Shown here: piece by piece, positions 7,500 through 16,603 of the stretch
How the letters are laid out: the number at the start of each line of letters is the position of its first letter
How positions within the stretch are numbered: the stretch's first letter is position 1
NCBI GenBank assembly: GCA_011620345.1
Contig: WOZJ01000057.1
Coordinates: 62,001 to 126,000, forward strand
Source: Nitrospirota bacterium
Lineage (GTDB): Bacteria; UBA2233
Reading direction: 5' to 3'
DNA length: 64,000 bases
Position numbers and translations under genes: made by a program
The notes under the pieces: model-generated
The model's input: only the letters and a program-made list of their open reading frames with translations
What the model was told of the DNA's origin: nothing
Database searches by the model: none

Positions 7500-8979
7500 A
7501 CGTCGCTTCGTCCATGTCCCTGAACTCGCCGATCGTGTCGGATGGGTCGCCGCCCACGAATAAATACGTGCCCACAAGCTGGAGCCATGGCTTGTACTTA
7601 TAGATAAGCTCCAAGCTCCCCACATAAGCCTTGTTCTCGATTTGGTACACGCCCTGAGGGTTGCATTCGATCCTTCCGTCCAGAAAGCTCGTTCGAAGGC
7701 CGAGGCCAACCCTGTGCTTGCTAGGTTCGGAAAAAAGGTCGCCCCCATGGGCCAAGATGACGTCCTGCGTAAACTGGCCCGAGAGGAAGGATCCGGAAGG
7801 CAAAAGAAGAAACTTTTGGGGAAGGAGATAGTCCAGCCCGACCCCCCAAGAAATGCTATCTTTTTTCTTTACGATGTCAGGCACCTCGATTCGGGTCTTT
7901 GATCCGAGCGAGCGTTCGTCTAGTAGGGCGTCGATCGCCCCTCGGACAAGTTGACGCGCGTAGTCGGTTCGCCAGAATGGCCCTTCTAAGTCCTTGTAGA
8001 CGTCTCGGTTGTACGGTCTTCCATGGAAGAATGCCCATTCGAACCGAAGCGTCGTGTCTCCAACGCTCCTTGTCAGGTCGGCCCCGAACATGTGCATGCG
8101 CGTGGAGGTAGGGTAGAGGTCGAGGTCTACCAGCGAGCGATAAAGGCCGCCCGATGGGAAAAGCCGAGTCGTGGCCCCTACGTCTGCGCTGAACACGGGA
8201 AAAGGGTCGAGCCCGGTAAAGTAGTATAGGTGCGTGTCAAACCCTGCCACGTGCTTTGAAAGTCTGAATCCGGTGCTGAAAGAAGAAAGAGCCCCTTCCT
8301 TACCCCAGCCGCGGAGGTTTTGCTGTACGGAGAATCCAGAGAGGAAGGGGTCCCCTTGGAAATACCCCCTCAGATCCTTTGCCACATCCAGTAGGGAAGG
8401 AAAAAAGCGATTCCCCTGCGTAGACAGCCGGTATGGGAAAAACACGGGCGCAAACACCCACTCCAGCTCGAACACGGGCAGGCTGTAGGCGTCGACCTTT
8501 ATGGCAGGAATGCCGATTTTTCGGTCGGCCTCGGGGAGCTCGACAAAGCGGCTGTAGTCTTCAGGGTTGAAAAGGTCCGTCGGCTGGTATTCGTCCAGAA
8601 CGCCCCAGCTGATCTTTTGCTTTCCGATCCGGACGTCAAAGTCTTTAAAAAAGAGGTCTAGGTAGAATTCGTTGACGTCGAGGTAACCCGGCTGGGTTTC
8701 AAACACAGAGAACGGCTTAAGGAAGGGACTTTTCTCCGTGGATGAATGCAGGATGTTGCCGTCGTAGCCCGTCTTGATTTCCGATTCGATCTTTGCGTCT
8801 GGGGAAAAGATAATTGAGGGGTTGAGCTTGAGCTCGGTCGAAGGATTTTCGGAGGGCGTGTTGGCGTTCGCTCGAATGCCGAAACGCTGCTCTAGCCTGC
8901 CCGTTAGGTCGGCCTCGATAGCAAGGGCACTGCTTGCGAAAAGCAGGATAAAAAACAAGGGGGTGGCAAGCTTTGGCAC
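7477..8979 (-). CDS. Outer-membrane beta-barrel protein, DUF1302-like
   Basis: A 500-residue protein with a clear signal peptide (cleavage after about residue 20, SSALA) and a C-terminal strand ending FMVRYLF, the Phe-terminal signal recognised by BamA. The segment around residues 115-160 (KISWGVLDEYQPTDLFNPED, then a motif in ELEWVFAPVFFPYRL) recalls DUF1302 porin-like barrels. The start is GTG and no good SD precedes it. It follows another barrel gene by 55 nt and is probably in its operon. The transported substrate is unknown; the DUF assignment is from memory and tentative. Confidence 0.7.
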   Translation of the reverse strand: MPKLATPLFFILLFASSALAIEADLTGRLEQRFGIRANANTPSENPSTELKLNPSIIFSPDAKIESEIKTGYDGNILHSSTEKSPFLKPFSVFETQPGYLDVNEFYLDLFFKDFDVRIGKQKISWGVLDEYQPTDLFNPEDYSRFVELPEADRKIGIPAIKVDAYSLPVFELEWVFAPVFFPYRLSTQGNRFFPSLLDVAKDLRGYFQGDPFLSGFSVQQNLRGWGKEGALSSFSTGFRLSKHVAGFDTHLYYFTGLDPFPVFSADVGATTRLFPSGGLYRSLVDLDLYPTSTRMHMFGADLTRSVGDTTLRFEWAFFHGRPYNRDVYKDLEGPFWRTDYARQLVRGAIDALLDERSLGSKTRIEVPDIVKKKDSISWGVGLDYLLPQKFLLLPSGSFLSGQFTQDVILAHGGDLFSEPSKHRVGLGLRTSFLDGRIECNPQGVYQIENKAYVGSLELIYKYKPWLQLVGTYLFVGGDPSDTIGEFRDMDEATFMVRYLF

Positions 8980-9034
8980 GCAGCGAACCGTTTTTGATCT
9001 AGCCTACCACCCCCTGGATTCTTCCGGCAATGAT

Positions 9035-9946
9035 CTAGAACTGGTAGGTAACGCCCATGACCGCCTGGTGGTGGAGGTTGAGCCCGTTGGGTATACCGAT
9101 TCCCTTAAGGGGCTTGGCATTCCCCAAGTCGGCAAAGCCAACCGAAAGAGTCAGGTGTTCGTTCCACACGAGCGCGGCGAACACGCTGAACCAGTCGTCA
9201 TACTTGGGTTGCTGCTTGTGTTCGTAACCGACGATAAGCTGTTTACCCTTGTAAACGAGCGGTACGACCGCGATCGACCCCTCGAATACCTCCTCACGCC
9301 GAACGCCGAACCCAAGCAGGCCGTTCAACTCTGCCGTGGTCGAGCGCATCCCGGCCGAAACGATCGTCGGCCATGGGAGGAATGTCAGCGTTTTGCCTAC
9401 CTGGAAATAATAATCCGAGCCCGAGTCTTTGACGTTTGGGTATCCTTCGAGGCCAAGCTTTGGGCCGTTCAGGTGTCTTCCGCTGCCGTCAATCGCCCTG
9501 TAGATGTAGCCGAAACTGATGCCAGGCATCCAGCTTGCAAGTTCGCCTTCCTTGACCAAGGCCAGCTTTGTATGGAAAATATGGAAGTTCTTGTCGAGCG
9601 AAGGCGTCATAACCCAACCCGTGTCGTGGTTGAACACGAGATAGCTGTAGCCGACCTCGAGCCTGTCGAACAGGCCCTCCGTAACGTTCAACCAAAGAAG
9701 GTCGCCGTCTCCTAGCCCTCCTTTGTCAAAATCCTTGCCGCCAAGCGTGGCGTAATGGAAGCCCAAGACCGGCAGGCCTACACGTTGCCAAGCGGCCTGG
9801 CCGAGTTTGATCTTGGAATCGGCGACGTGGTACGTCGGGTTGAGGTAGAACCCGGAATACCCCTCTCCGGCAAGGTTGAACGCGTGCGCCAAAGAGGGAA
9901 TACAAAAAAGCGCGAGGGAAACGAAAAGCCCGACCAATCGCTTCAT
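9035..9946 (-). CDS. Outer-membrane beta-barrel protein of unknown function
   Basis: 303 residues with signal peptide MKRLVGLFVSLALFCIPSLA then HA-F, alternating hydrophobic strands, and a C-terminal MGVTYQF barrel signature. Its glycine- and aromatic-rich pattern resembles DUF3034-type proteins, but I cannot confirm the family. The start has a strong AAAGGAGG eight bases upstream and a near-consensus promoter. First gene of a two-barrel operon with the downstream DUF1302-like protein, which suggests joint uptake of a hydrophobic or other small substrate (inference). Confidence 0.65.
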   Translation of the reverse strand: MKRLVGLFVSLALFCIPSLAHAFNLAGEGYSGFYLNPTYHVADSKIKLGQAAWQRVGLPVLGFHYATLGGKDFDKGGLGDGDLLWLNVTEGLFDRLEVGYSYLVFNHDTGWVMTPSLDKNFHIFHTKLALVKEGELASWMPGISFGYIYRAIDGSGRHLNGPKLGLEGYPNVKDSGSDYYFQVGKTLTFLPWPTIVSAGMRSTTAELNGLLGFGVRREEVFEGSIAVVPLVYKGKQLIVGYEHKQQPKYDDWFSVFAALVWNEHLTLSVGFADLGNAKPLKGIGIPNGLNLHHQAVMGVTYQF

Positions 9947-9982
9947 GATGGCATCCTCCTTTATGGTTATTCACTAAAATCA

Positions 9983-10011
9983 TCTATATACTATGCAACT
10001 CATGTTGTCAA
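9983..10011 (-). promoter_or_regulatory. Strong sigma70 promoter for the two-barrel operon
   Basis: On the minus strand a perfect TTGACA (10006-10011) is followed after 17 bases by TATAGA (9983-9988). The predicted start near 9976 gives a leader of about 30 nt containing the strong SD of the barrel gene. Confidence 0.7.
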
Positions 10012-10027
10012 TGCATGCACCATGCAT
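10011..10027. promoter_or_regulatory. Operator-like inverted repeat abutting the -35 box
   Basis: ATGCATG-CAC-CATGCAT is a perfect inverted repeat with 7-bp arms and a 3-nt centre. It touches the first base of the TTGACA -35 box, a position suited to activator or repressor binding. The regulator is unknown. Confidence 0.45.
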
Positions 10028-10104
10028 CGTGAACGCCGTTGAGAACAAAAAACCTGGAAGGCGAGAATTTAGGTCCTACGGCTGTGCGAACCAAAAACCT
10101 TCCC

Positions 10105-10133
10105 TTGGAAGAAGAAACGTGGTAGCCTACAAT
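10105..10133 (+). promoter_or_regulatory. Putative sigma70 promoter for tRNA-Thr and the rpmH operon
   Basis: TTGGAA (10105-10110), a 17-base spacer, then TACAAT (10128-10133). The predicted start near 10140 is about 17 nt before the mature tRNA 5' end. Confidence 0.55.
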
Positions 10134-10156
10134 TCAAAGGTACCTCCAAGCGAAGG

Positions 10157-10231
10157 GCCGATGTAGCTCAGTGGGAGAGCAACTGATTCGTAATCAGTAG
10201 GTCGGGGGTTCAAATCCCCCCATCGGCTCCA
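10157..10231 (+). tRNA. tRNA-Thr (anticodon CGT)
   Basis: Complete cloverleaf: acceptor GCCGATG/CATCGGC, D stem GCTC/GAGC, anticodon stem ACTGA/TCAGT with loop TTCGTAA (anticodon CGT, reads ACG), T stem GGGGG/CCCCC with TTCAAAT loop. Discriminator base T, and CCA is encoded at 10229-10231. It sits 75 nt upstream of rpmH. Confidence 0.95.
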
Positions 10232-10306
10232 TGGACGAGCAGGGTTATCGGCCTCAATTCGGCCAAAAAAGAATATGATGTGAAGAAAATCAAAGGAGTG
10301 TAGGCG

Positions 10307-10456
10307 ATGAAGCGAACATACCAGCCGCACGTGGTCAAGCGGCTCAGGACGCACGGGTTTCGAGCGCGGATGAAGACGCGCTCTGGCCGGGCTGTGCTTG
10401 CCAGAAGGCGCGCCAAGGGCAGAAAATACCTAAGCGTTTCGGATGAGCGTAGGTAA
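10307..10456 (+). CDS. rpmH: 50S ribosomal protein L34
   Basis: 49 residues beginning [20 protein letters not shown], with the C-terminal basic stretch [15 protein letters not shown]. This is the standard L34. AAGGAG lies eight bases before the ATG. Its last 14 nt overlap rnpA in another frame, the usual rpmH-rnpA pairing. Confidence 0.97.
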   Translation: MKRTYQPHVVKRLRTHGFRARMKTRSGRAVLARRRAKGRKYLSVSDERR

Positions 10457-10856
10457 GCCAGATTTTCGCTTGCCAAAATCGGCCCGATTGACAAGGCGCT
10501 CGGAAATCCAGCGAGTTCTTGATCGCGGGGAAAAGCGGGTTACAAGGCATGTCGTGGTATTCCAGCTTTGCGTGCCTTCCTCTCCAGGGGGAGCTCTGCC
10601 TAGGCTCGGGCTCATCGCTTCTCGGAAAGTAGGCAATGCCCACAAGAGAAACCGAGCGAAACGGTTGCTTCGGGAGGTCTTTAGGCTTCACAGAGGTTGG
10701 TTTGGCCCTGGCGAAGAGGTGGTCTTTTTGGCCAAGCGGGGCGTTGACGGGCTCTGCCTTCAGGATGTCGAAAAGGAGCTAAGGGGTGTTCTCAAGCCCG
10801 AAAGAGCAGGGTATGTGCTTGGGGATTCTCCAGAGGTTTGCCCTATGGTTTCTTAG
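10443..10856 (+). CDS. rnpA: Ribonuclease P protein component
   Basis: Basic cofactor of the RNase P ribozyme (whose RNA is at about 57.9-58.3 kb). 137 residues starting near [19 protein letters not shown], with the signature [18 protein letters not shown]. It overlaps rpmH by 14 nt at the 5' end and yidD by 44 nt at the 3' end. Confidence 0.95.
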   Translation: MSVGKPDFRLPKSARLTRRSEIQRVLDRGEKRVTRHVVVFQLCVPSSPGGALPRLGLIASRKVGNAHKRNRAKRLLREVFRLHRGWFGPGEEVVFLAKRGVDGLCLQDVEKELRGVLKPERAGYVLGDSPEVCPMVS

Positions 10857-11049
10857 TGGATATCGAAACATCCTTTCGCCCGTCTTAAAGCCAAGATGCC
10901 GGTATGTACCGAGTTGTTCGTCCTACGCCTTCCAGGCAATCCAGGATTACGGGGTGGTTCGAGGGGGCGTCTTAACGGCCCTTAGGATCGCCCGCTGTCA
11001 CCCCCTCCACCCAGGAGGAATGGATACAGTCCCCCAAAAGCTTTGTTGA
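10813..11049 (+). CDS. yidD: Membrane protein insertion efficiency factor YidD
   Basis: 78 residues, near the usual 70-85. The signature CRYVPSCSSYA and the C-terminal RIARCHPLHPGG are diagnostic. I start at the ATG 10813 ([20 protein letters not shown]) rather than an upstream GTG at 10786 because it matches the family N-terminus. A membrane-associated small protein that helps YidC; it lies 10 nt before yidC. Confidence 0.93.
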   Translation: MCLGILQRFALWFLSGYRNILSPVLKPRCRYVPSCSSYAFQAIQDYGVVRGGVLTALRIARCHPLHPGGMDTVPQKLC

Positions 11050-11059
11050 GGATAATTGT

Positions 11060-12658
11060 ATGGAAAAACGCCTGATTCTCGCGCTCGTTTTGTCAGTACT
11101 CGTGCTTATCTTTTGGCAGCGCTTGTCGAGTCGAATGCTTCCCGGAACCCGGACTGCGGACGATCGCACGAAGGCCTCCCAAAGTGCTGGGGCTGTACCA
11201 AAGGAGCCCTCGGCAGCCCTACCGGACTCCCCAGCAGGGGAAGTCTCAACGTCCTTAAGGGTGCCGGATGAGCCCATGTTGTGGCTCGAAACCTCGAATT
11301 TAAAGTTGGGCGTAGGCCAGCAGACGGGCGCCATCCGCCATGCCCTTGTCAAAGGCTACCAGGAAGATCTTCGTAGGGATTCTCCTATGGTCGACCTTGC
11401 CCATATGGGCCAAGGAATGCTTGCCTCTCCAGTACTCGCGTACGCGACCCAAAGCGGGTTCGAAAGGCTGATGCCTAGCAAGGTCACGGTCCGCCAAGAC
11501 GCAGGGGGCGCAAAGGTTGAGCTGGTGTTCGATGGGTTGCGGGCCGTATACGAAATTCCTCCTCGTGGATATTCATTTTCCGTTGGCATCACCAAAGAGG
11601 CGGGGTATCGGCTGCAAGCCCCTGTCGTTGTACTCTGGCCCTTCGGGACGACCAAGGAGGAGGGGAAGGATCGCTACCACATCTCTAGCTTCCAGGGGCT
11701 CGTTGGCAAGAAGCTTACGAATGTTCCTATGGCTAAGCTCAAGGAGGCCAAAGAGGTTCAAGGCCCGTTCCCTTGGGTTGGGTTTGGAGACAAGTTCTTC
11801 TTCCAGGCCTTGATCGACGATTCTCGGCCATTCCTGGAGGCACGGTTGATCCCCCTGAATGCGCACGGGGTTGTCCTGAGCGTTCCTTTGTTTGACCCTG
11901 CAGCCGGAGAGAGTGCCCTTGCCCGCGACCTAACCTTATTCATGGGCCCAAAGGCCTACGATGTCCTAAAGGCTCAAGGACATGACCTCGTTCGGGTCGT
12001 CGATTTCGGCATGTTTGGTTTTTTGGGCAGGCCACTTTTGGTCACGTTGAAGTTCTTCCACAAGCTCCTTGGCAACTGGGGGTTGGCGATCATCGCAGTA
12101 ACGGTGCTACTCAAGCTGCTCCTAGCCCCCCTTACGCATCAGAGCTACCAGTCCATGCGAAAGATGACGGAGCTCCAGCCAAAGATCCGCGCGCTGCAGG
12201 AGCGCTTCAAGAACGACAGGACCCGCCTAAGCCAAGAGACGATGGCGCTTTACAAGGCCCATAAGGTGAACCCCTTGGGCGGTTGTTTGCCGACGCTTAT
12301 CCAGATCCCCGTGTTCTTCGCGTTCTACTACACGCTGATCAACACGGTCGAGCTTCGTCATGCCCCTTTCTTTTGGTGGATTCAGGACCTCTCGGCCAAA
12401 GATCCTTACCTGGTTACGCCCTTGCTGATGGGGGTCTCGATGATCGCCCTCCAGCTTCTTACCCCAAACCAGCAGAACACGAACCCCACCCAACAGCGGA
12501 TGATGCTGCTTATGCCCATCGTGTTCACGTTCATCTTCTTGAGCCTGCCTTCAGGGCTCGTGTTGTACTATTTGTTTAGCAATATCCTTTCGATCGCTCA
12601 CCTTTTGTTCTTCAGACAGTGGCAAAAGAACAGGCCTTTGCTCGCACAGGCGTCATAG
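11060..12658 (+). CDS. yidC: Membrane protein insertase YidC
   Basis: Oxa1-family insertase, 532 residues. An N-terminal transmembrane segment is followed by a large periplasmic beta-sandwich domain (about 55-330), as in Gram-negative bacteria. Next comes the Oxa1 core with KLLLAPLTHQSYQSMRKM and GGCLPTLIQIPVFFAFYYTL. The 3' end overlaps mnmE by 40 nt. Order rpmH-rnpA-yidD-yidC-mnmE is classical. Confidence 0.96.
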   Translation: MEKRLILALVLSVLVLIFWQRLSSRMLPGTRTADDRTKASQSAGAVPKEPSAALPDSPAGEVSTSLRVPDEPMLWLETSNLKLGVGQQTGAIRHALVKGYQEDLRRDSPMVDLAHMGQGMLASPVLAYATQSGFERLMPSKVTVRQDAGGAKVELVFDGLRAVYEIPPRGYSFSVGITKEAGYRLQAPVVVLWPFGTTKEEGKDRYHISSFQGLVGKKLTNVPMAKLKEAKEVQGPFPWVGFGDKFFFQALIDDSRPFLEARLIPLNAHGVVLSVPLFDPAAGESALARDLTLFMGPKAYDVLKAQGHDLVRVVDFGMFGFLGRPLLVTLKFFHKLLGNWGLAIIAVTVLLKLLLAPLTHQSYQSMRKMTELQPKIRALQERFKNDRTRLSQETMALYKAHKVNPLGGCLPTLIQIPVFFAFYYTLINTVELRHAPFFWWIQDLSAKDPYLVTPLLMGVSMIALQLLTPNQQNTNPTQQRMMLLMPIVFTFIFLSLPSGLVLYYLFSNILSIAHLLFFRQWQKNRPLLAQAS

Positions 12659-13968
12659 CGGCCATTGCGACGGGTCTGGTAGATGCGGCAATCGGCATCG
12701 TCCGCCTGTCTGGCAAGGAGAGCTGGGAACTAATCGGGCCCTGCCTTGCTCCTTCCCCAAAGGCGCCTACCCCAAGAAGGACGTATCGGACGGCGTTCGT
12801 CGACCCAAGAACGGCCGAACTCATGGATGAAGTTCTCGTTGCATTCTACGCGGAAGGTCGGAGCTTTACGGGTGAGCGGATGGTCGAGGTCTTCGGACAC
12901 GGCGGCGTTGCCAACCTGACCTCCATCCTTGGGAAACTGATCGAGCAAGGGGCCAGACAGGCCCTGCCCGGAGAGTTCAGCCAAAGGGCTTTTCTTAACG
13001 GTAAGATCGATCTTACCAAGGCGCTTGCCATCAAGGCGATGGCCCAGTCTGGGAACCCTTTTGCGCTGATTCAGGCAAGGAAGCACCTAGGGGGCGAGTT
13101 TTCGGCGCGACTAGATGCTGTCAGGGGAATGCTCGTGGCTTCGATCATCGACATCGAAGGGGAGATAGAGCTCGAAGAGGATACGCTCAACGAGGGTTCT
13201 CTGGAAAACGTTCTTTTGGGTGCACTCGAAAGCTTGGAAACGCTAGCTAAGGGGCCGAAAGGACTAGCTGGAGAGTTCCGGATCGTGATCGCAGGGGCGC
13301 CGAATGCCGGCAAATCAAGCCTTTTCAACGCGCTTTTGGGTAAGGAGCGATCCATAGTCACGCCGATTCCCGGCACAACCCGCGATTTTTTGGAAGCGAG
13401 CCTTAGGCTTGGCCCCTACGAGGTGCTGCTGATAGATACCGCCGGGTTGTCGAAGGTTCCCAGCGGCCCGGTCGAGAGGTTAGGCATCGAAAAAACCTAC
13501 GAGCTGCTCCGGGAAGCCTCGTTTGTCATCCACCTTGTGGATGTGACAAGCAAGGAAGCCCCGCTCGAAGCCTTCGAGGGCAAGGCTTGGGGGCGAATGG
13601 TCGTCGGTTCCAAAAAAGACTTGCTTTGGTCTCCTAAGCCCCCAGACGATTCTTTTGACATATCTGTAAGCGCTAAGAGCGGGGAAGGAATGGATGCGCT
13701 AAAAAGGCTTTTGATGGGACGACTTGAGCAGCTCGAAGCGCTCTCGAAAGAAGAGGTGTTCGCGCTTGGTGGGTTCGAGCAAGAATCCCTTCAGTGTGCC
13801 ATGGACCATGCCTTGCGGGCGATCGATGGCCTAAAAAAAGGGATGGCGCTGGAGGCCGTATCTCAAGAGCTTTTGGATGCCGTCTCCTGTATTGATCGAA
13901 TAAGCGGGAAAATTCTCGATTTTGAGTTGATGGAAGGGTTGTTCGCCACGTTCTGCGTCGGGAAATGA
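12619..13968 (+). CDS. mnmE: tRNA uridine-5-carboxymethylaminomethyl modification GTPase MnmE
   Basis: GTPase that with MnmG forms cmnm5U34. 449 residues from a GTG inside yidC. The N-terminal folate-binding domain is followed by a helical domain holding the inserted G domain: GAPNAGKS (226-233), PGTTRD (251-256), DTAGL. The C-terminus FATFCVGK matches the FC-G-K functional tail. It joins mnmG by an ATGA overlap. Confidence 0.95.
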   Translation: MAKEQAFARTGVIAAIATGLVDAAIGIVRLSGKESWELIGPCLAPSPKAPTPRRTYRTAFVDPRTAELMDEVLVAFYAEGRSFTGERMVEVFGHGGVANLTSILGKLIEQGARQALPGEFSQRAFLNGKIDLTKALAIKAMAQSGNPFALIQARKHLGGEFSARLDAVRGMLVASIIDIEGEIELEEDTLNEGSLENVLLGALESLETLAKGPKGLAGEFRIVIAGAPNAGKSSLFNALLGKERSIVTPIPGTTRDFLEASLRLGPYEVLLIDTAGLSKVPSGPVERLGIEKTYELLREASFVIHLVDVTSKEAPLEAFEGKAWGRMVVGSKKDLLWSPKPPDDSFDISVSAKSGEGMDALKRLLMGRLEQLEALSKEEVFALGGFEQESLQCAMDHALRAIDGLKKGMALEAVSQELLDAVSCIDRISGKILDFELMEGLFATFCVGK

Positions 13969-15797
13969 ACAAGGACAAGCTTGCGCACGCGGTCGTTGTT
14001 GGGGGAGGGCATGCCGGCGTAGAGGCGGCGTGGGTGCTCCATAGATTAGGGGTTCCAACTACGCTCGTGACGCTTTCCAAGGGGACGATAGGTAGGATGT
14101 CGTGCAACCCGGCGATCGGCGGCCTTGCCAAGGGGCACCTAGTCAAGGAGGTTGACGCGCTCGGAGGATTGATGGGGGTGGTGGCCGACCGGACGGCCAT
14201 CCAGTACCGGACGCTCAACGAAAGGAAGGGGGCGGCCGTTCGGGGAACCAGGGTGCAGTCCGACAGGCTAGCCTACGAAAGGGCCGTGCAGTCCTTTATT
14301 TTAAACGCTCCAAACCTTCGTGTCCTCGAGAGTGAGGCCGTGTCGGTTTTGAGCAAGCACGGCAGGATCGTAGGGGTAGGCCTCAAGGACGGCTCGGAGC
14401 TTCCCTGCGGGGCGCTTGTTGTGTGTACGGGAACATTCCTTGGGGGGTTGCTCCATTCGGGCCAGGGTCGTCGTGAAGGGGGGAGGGCAAACGAGCCTGC
14501 CTCCAGTGGGCTTACGGAGAGCTTCAAACGTTTGGGCATTTCCGTAAGGCGCTTTAAGACAGGAACCCCGGCAAGGCTTTTGCGTTCTTCGATAGCCGTG
14601 GATAAGCTCGAGCGCCAAGACGGCGATTGCAGCGTACTTCCGTTTTCGTTCCGGCATAAGGAAGTCACAAGGCGGCAGATCGCCTGTTTTAAGGCATGCA
14701 CGAACGATAGCACGCATGCGATCATCAGAGAAAACCTGCACCTTTCGGCGCTGTACGGAGGCCGCATCGCCGGAATAGGCCCCAGGTATTGTCCGAGCAT
14801 AGAAGACAAGGTCGTAAAGTTTCCAGAAAGGGATCGCCATACGGTCTTTTTGGAGCCAGAAGGGTTTGATTCCCAAGTGGTGTATCCAAACGGCGTATCC
14901 ACCTCTCTCCCCGCAGAGGTACAGGAGGCATTTCTAAAAACGATCCATGGGCTTGAGCATGCGGTGATCCTAAGGCCTGGCTACGCGGTCGAGTACGACT
15001 GCATCGATCCAAAGACGCTCAAGCCTACGCTCGAGCACAAGAAGGTTTCAGGCTTGTTCTTTGCAGGGCAGGTCTGCGGGACGTCTGGCTACGAAGAGGC
15101 GGCCGCGCAGGGGCTTGTCGCTGGCATGAACGCGGCTCACCTGATTCTTGAGCGCTTACCCTTTATCCTTGAAAGACATGAAGCCTACATCGGCGTGCTG
15201 ATCGACGACCTAACGAGCAGGGGGACGGACGAGCCCTACCGGTTGTTTACTTCGAGGGCGGAGTATAGGCTGGTGTTGCGCGAGGATAACGCTGAAACCC
15301 GGCTTGGCCCCAAGGCTCATACGTTGGGCCTGTTGAGCGATTCCGAATTCGGCCTTATGGAGCAAAGGGCAAGGCGGCTTTCTCAAGCCTTGGCCTTTGC
15401 TCGAAGAGATTCGGCTATGAGGCTTGCGTTGATGGAGGCTGATCCGAAGAACCCAGCCCCGTTCGAAGCCCTTGGGCAGGAAGGCCAACTAGGCCCAAGG
15501 GAACGTCTTACGCTTGTGACAGAGCTCGTGTACGAGGGCTATTTAAAGCGCATGCAACGAGAAATCGCCTTGCTCGAGAAAGAAAGGGCGCTTTTTATTC
15601 CGTCGGTGCTTCAGTACGAAGACATCCCCGGCCTTTCTCGCGAGCTCCAAGAAAAGCTCTCCAGGAAACAGCCCAAGACGTTTCTGGAGGCAATGGCGAT
15701 TCCCGGGATGACCCCGTCCGCCTTGAATGCGATCGCTGTTCACATCAAGAAGCTCACATCCTTAAGGCCTAAGTTGTGCGAATCCTTGGGATCTTGA
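13965..15797 (+). CDS. mnmG: tRNA uridine-5-carboxymethylaminomethyl modification enzyme MnmG
   Basis: FAD-binding partner of MnmE. 610 residues. The dinucleotide fold [14 protein letters not shown] is at residues 11-24, followed by the signature [23 protein letters not shown]. The C-terminal helical domain ([30 protein letters not shown]) is present. The stop overlaps the following gene by 22 nt. Confidence 0.96.
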   Translation: MNKDKLAHAVVVGGGHAGVEAAWVLHRLGVPTTLVTLSKGTIGRMSCNPAIGGLAKGHLVKEVDALGGLMGVVADRTAIQYRTLNERKGAAVRGTRVQSDRLAYERAVQSFILNAPNLRVLESEAVSVLSKHGRIVGVGLKDGSELPCGALVVCTGTFLGGLLHSGQGRREGGRANEPASSGLTESFKRLGISVRRFKTGTPARLLRSSIAVDKLERQDGDCSVLPFSFRHKEVTRRQIACFKACTNDSTHAIIRENLHLSALYGGRIAGIGPRYCPSIEDKVVKFPERDRHTVFLEPEGFDSQVVYPNGVSTSLPAEVQEAFLKTIHGLEHAVILRPGYAVEYDCIDPKTLKPTLEHKKVSGLFFAGQVCGTSGYEEAAAQGLVAGMNAAHLILERLPFILERHEAYIGVLIDDLTSRGTDEPYRLFTSRAEYRLVLREDNAETRLGPKAHTLGLLSDSEFGLMEQRARRLSQALAFARRDSAMRLALMEADPKNPAPFEALGQEGQLGPRERLTLVTELVYEGYLKRMQREIALLEKERALFIPSVLQYEDIPGLSRELQEKLSRKQPKTFLEAMAIPGMTPSALNAIAVHIKKLTSLRPKLCESLGS

Positions 15798-16603
15798 CCT
15801 GTTTGATTGTCGCTAGGGGGGTTATGGCCACCACGATCTTTGCCCCAGATGCTTCCATTGTCCCTTTTGACGAGTTTGTCGAGGTTTTAGCCCAAAATGA
15901 CGTGGTTTACCTAGGGGAAATCCACACCAGCCAAGAAATTCACCAGGCCCAGCTGGAAACGATAAAAAGGCTTGAAACACGAAGACCGTTAATCGTTGCC
16001 ATGGAGATGTTCCAGACTCCCTACCAAAGGTTTCTCGATGCCTATACTCAAGGCGCCCTATCCGAATCCGAGCTCCTCGAGGCCACAGAGTACAAAAAAA
16101 GGTGGGGTTACAACCCCGAGTTCTACCTCCCCATCTTAAGGTTTGCCAAGGACCATGGTATCCGGCTTTGGGCAACCCAAATCCCCACGGAGCTCGTTCA
16201 GCAGGTTCAATCCGCGGGTATCGGGAATGTCCAGAGCCCCTACCTGCCGAACCCGCCGATCCTCCCTTCAAAGTCTTACGTGGACAAACTCGAGGAGGTC
16301 TACCAGGGGCACCCGAGGATGGGGAGCTTTGAGGAGTTTTTAGATGTTCAGTTGGGCTGGGATAACGGAACGGCCTTGGCTTTGTTGGAGGCCCTTAGGG
16401 CACACCCTAAGGCTTTGGTTGTCGTCTTGATCGGCCAGGGTCACGTCCAGGAAGGCCTTGGAGTCCCCCAAATTCTTAAGGCCTTGGCCCCTTGGGTTTC
16501 TCAGACGGTGTGTGTTCCTGTTTTTGACCCCTCGGAGCTCAAGCCGGGCGATGATTTTGGTATTTTGATACAAGGGGAAGAATGGAATGGGGGGATTGGG
16601 TAG
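15776..16603 (+). CDS. ChaN-family putative haem-binding (Tiki superfamily) exported protein
   Basis: 275 residues with a GTG start and an N-terminal hydrophobic segment ([15 protein letters not shown]) consistent with a signal peptide. The ChaN motifs [18 protein letters not shown] and [17 protein letters not shown] are clear, and the C-terminal [17 protein letters not shown] is the usual closing block. ChaN of Campylobacter is an iron-regulated haem-binding lipoprotein, while the wider superfamily includes Tiki proteases. No lipobox is seen. Coupled to mnmG by a 22-nt overlap and to the aminopeptidase by 17 nt. Confidence 0.8.
   Translation: MRILGILTCLIVARGVMATTIFAPDASIVPFDEFVEVLAQNDVVYLGEIHTSQEIHQAQLETIKRLETRRPLIVAMEMFQTPYQRFLDAYTQGALSESELLEATEYKKRWGYNPEFYLPILRFAKDHGIRLWATQIPTELVQQVQSAGIGNVQSPYLPNPPILPSKSYVDKLEEVYQGHPRMGSFEEFLDVQLGWDNGTALALLEALRAHPKALVVVLIGQGHVQEGLGVPQILKALAPWVSQTVCVPVFDPSELKPGDDFGILIQGEEWNGGIG

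Noticed and set aside
8774-9715. 313-codon plus-strand ORF
   Set aside because: Antisense shadow of the two outer-membrane barrel genes, whose signal peptides and barrel ends are convincing.
10127-10354. Minus-strand ORF over tRNA-Thr
   Set aside because: Same artefact of translating a tRNA on the wrong strand.
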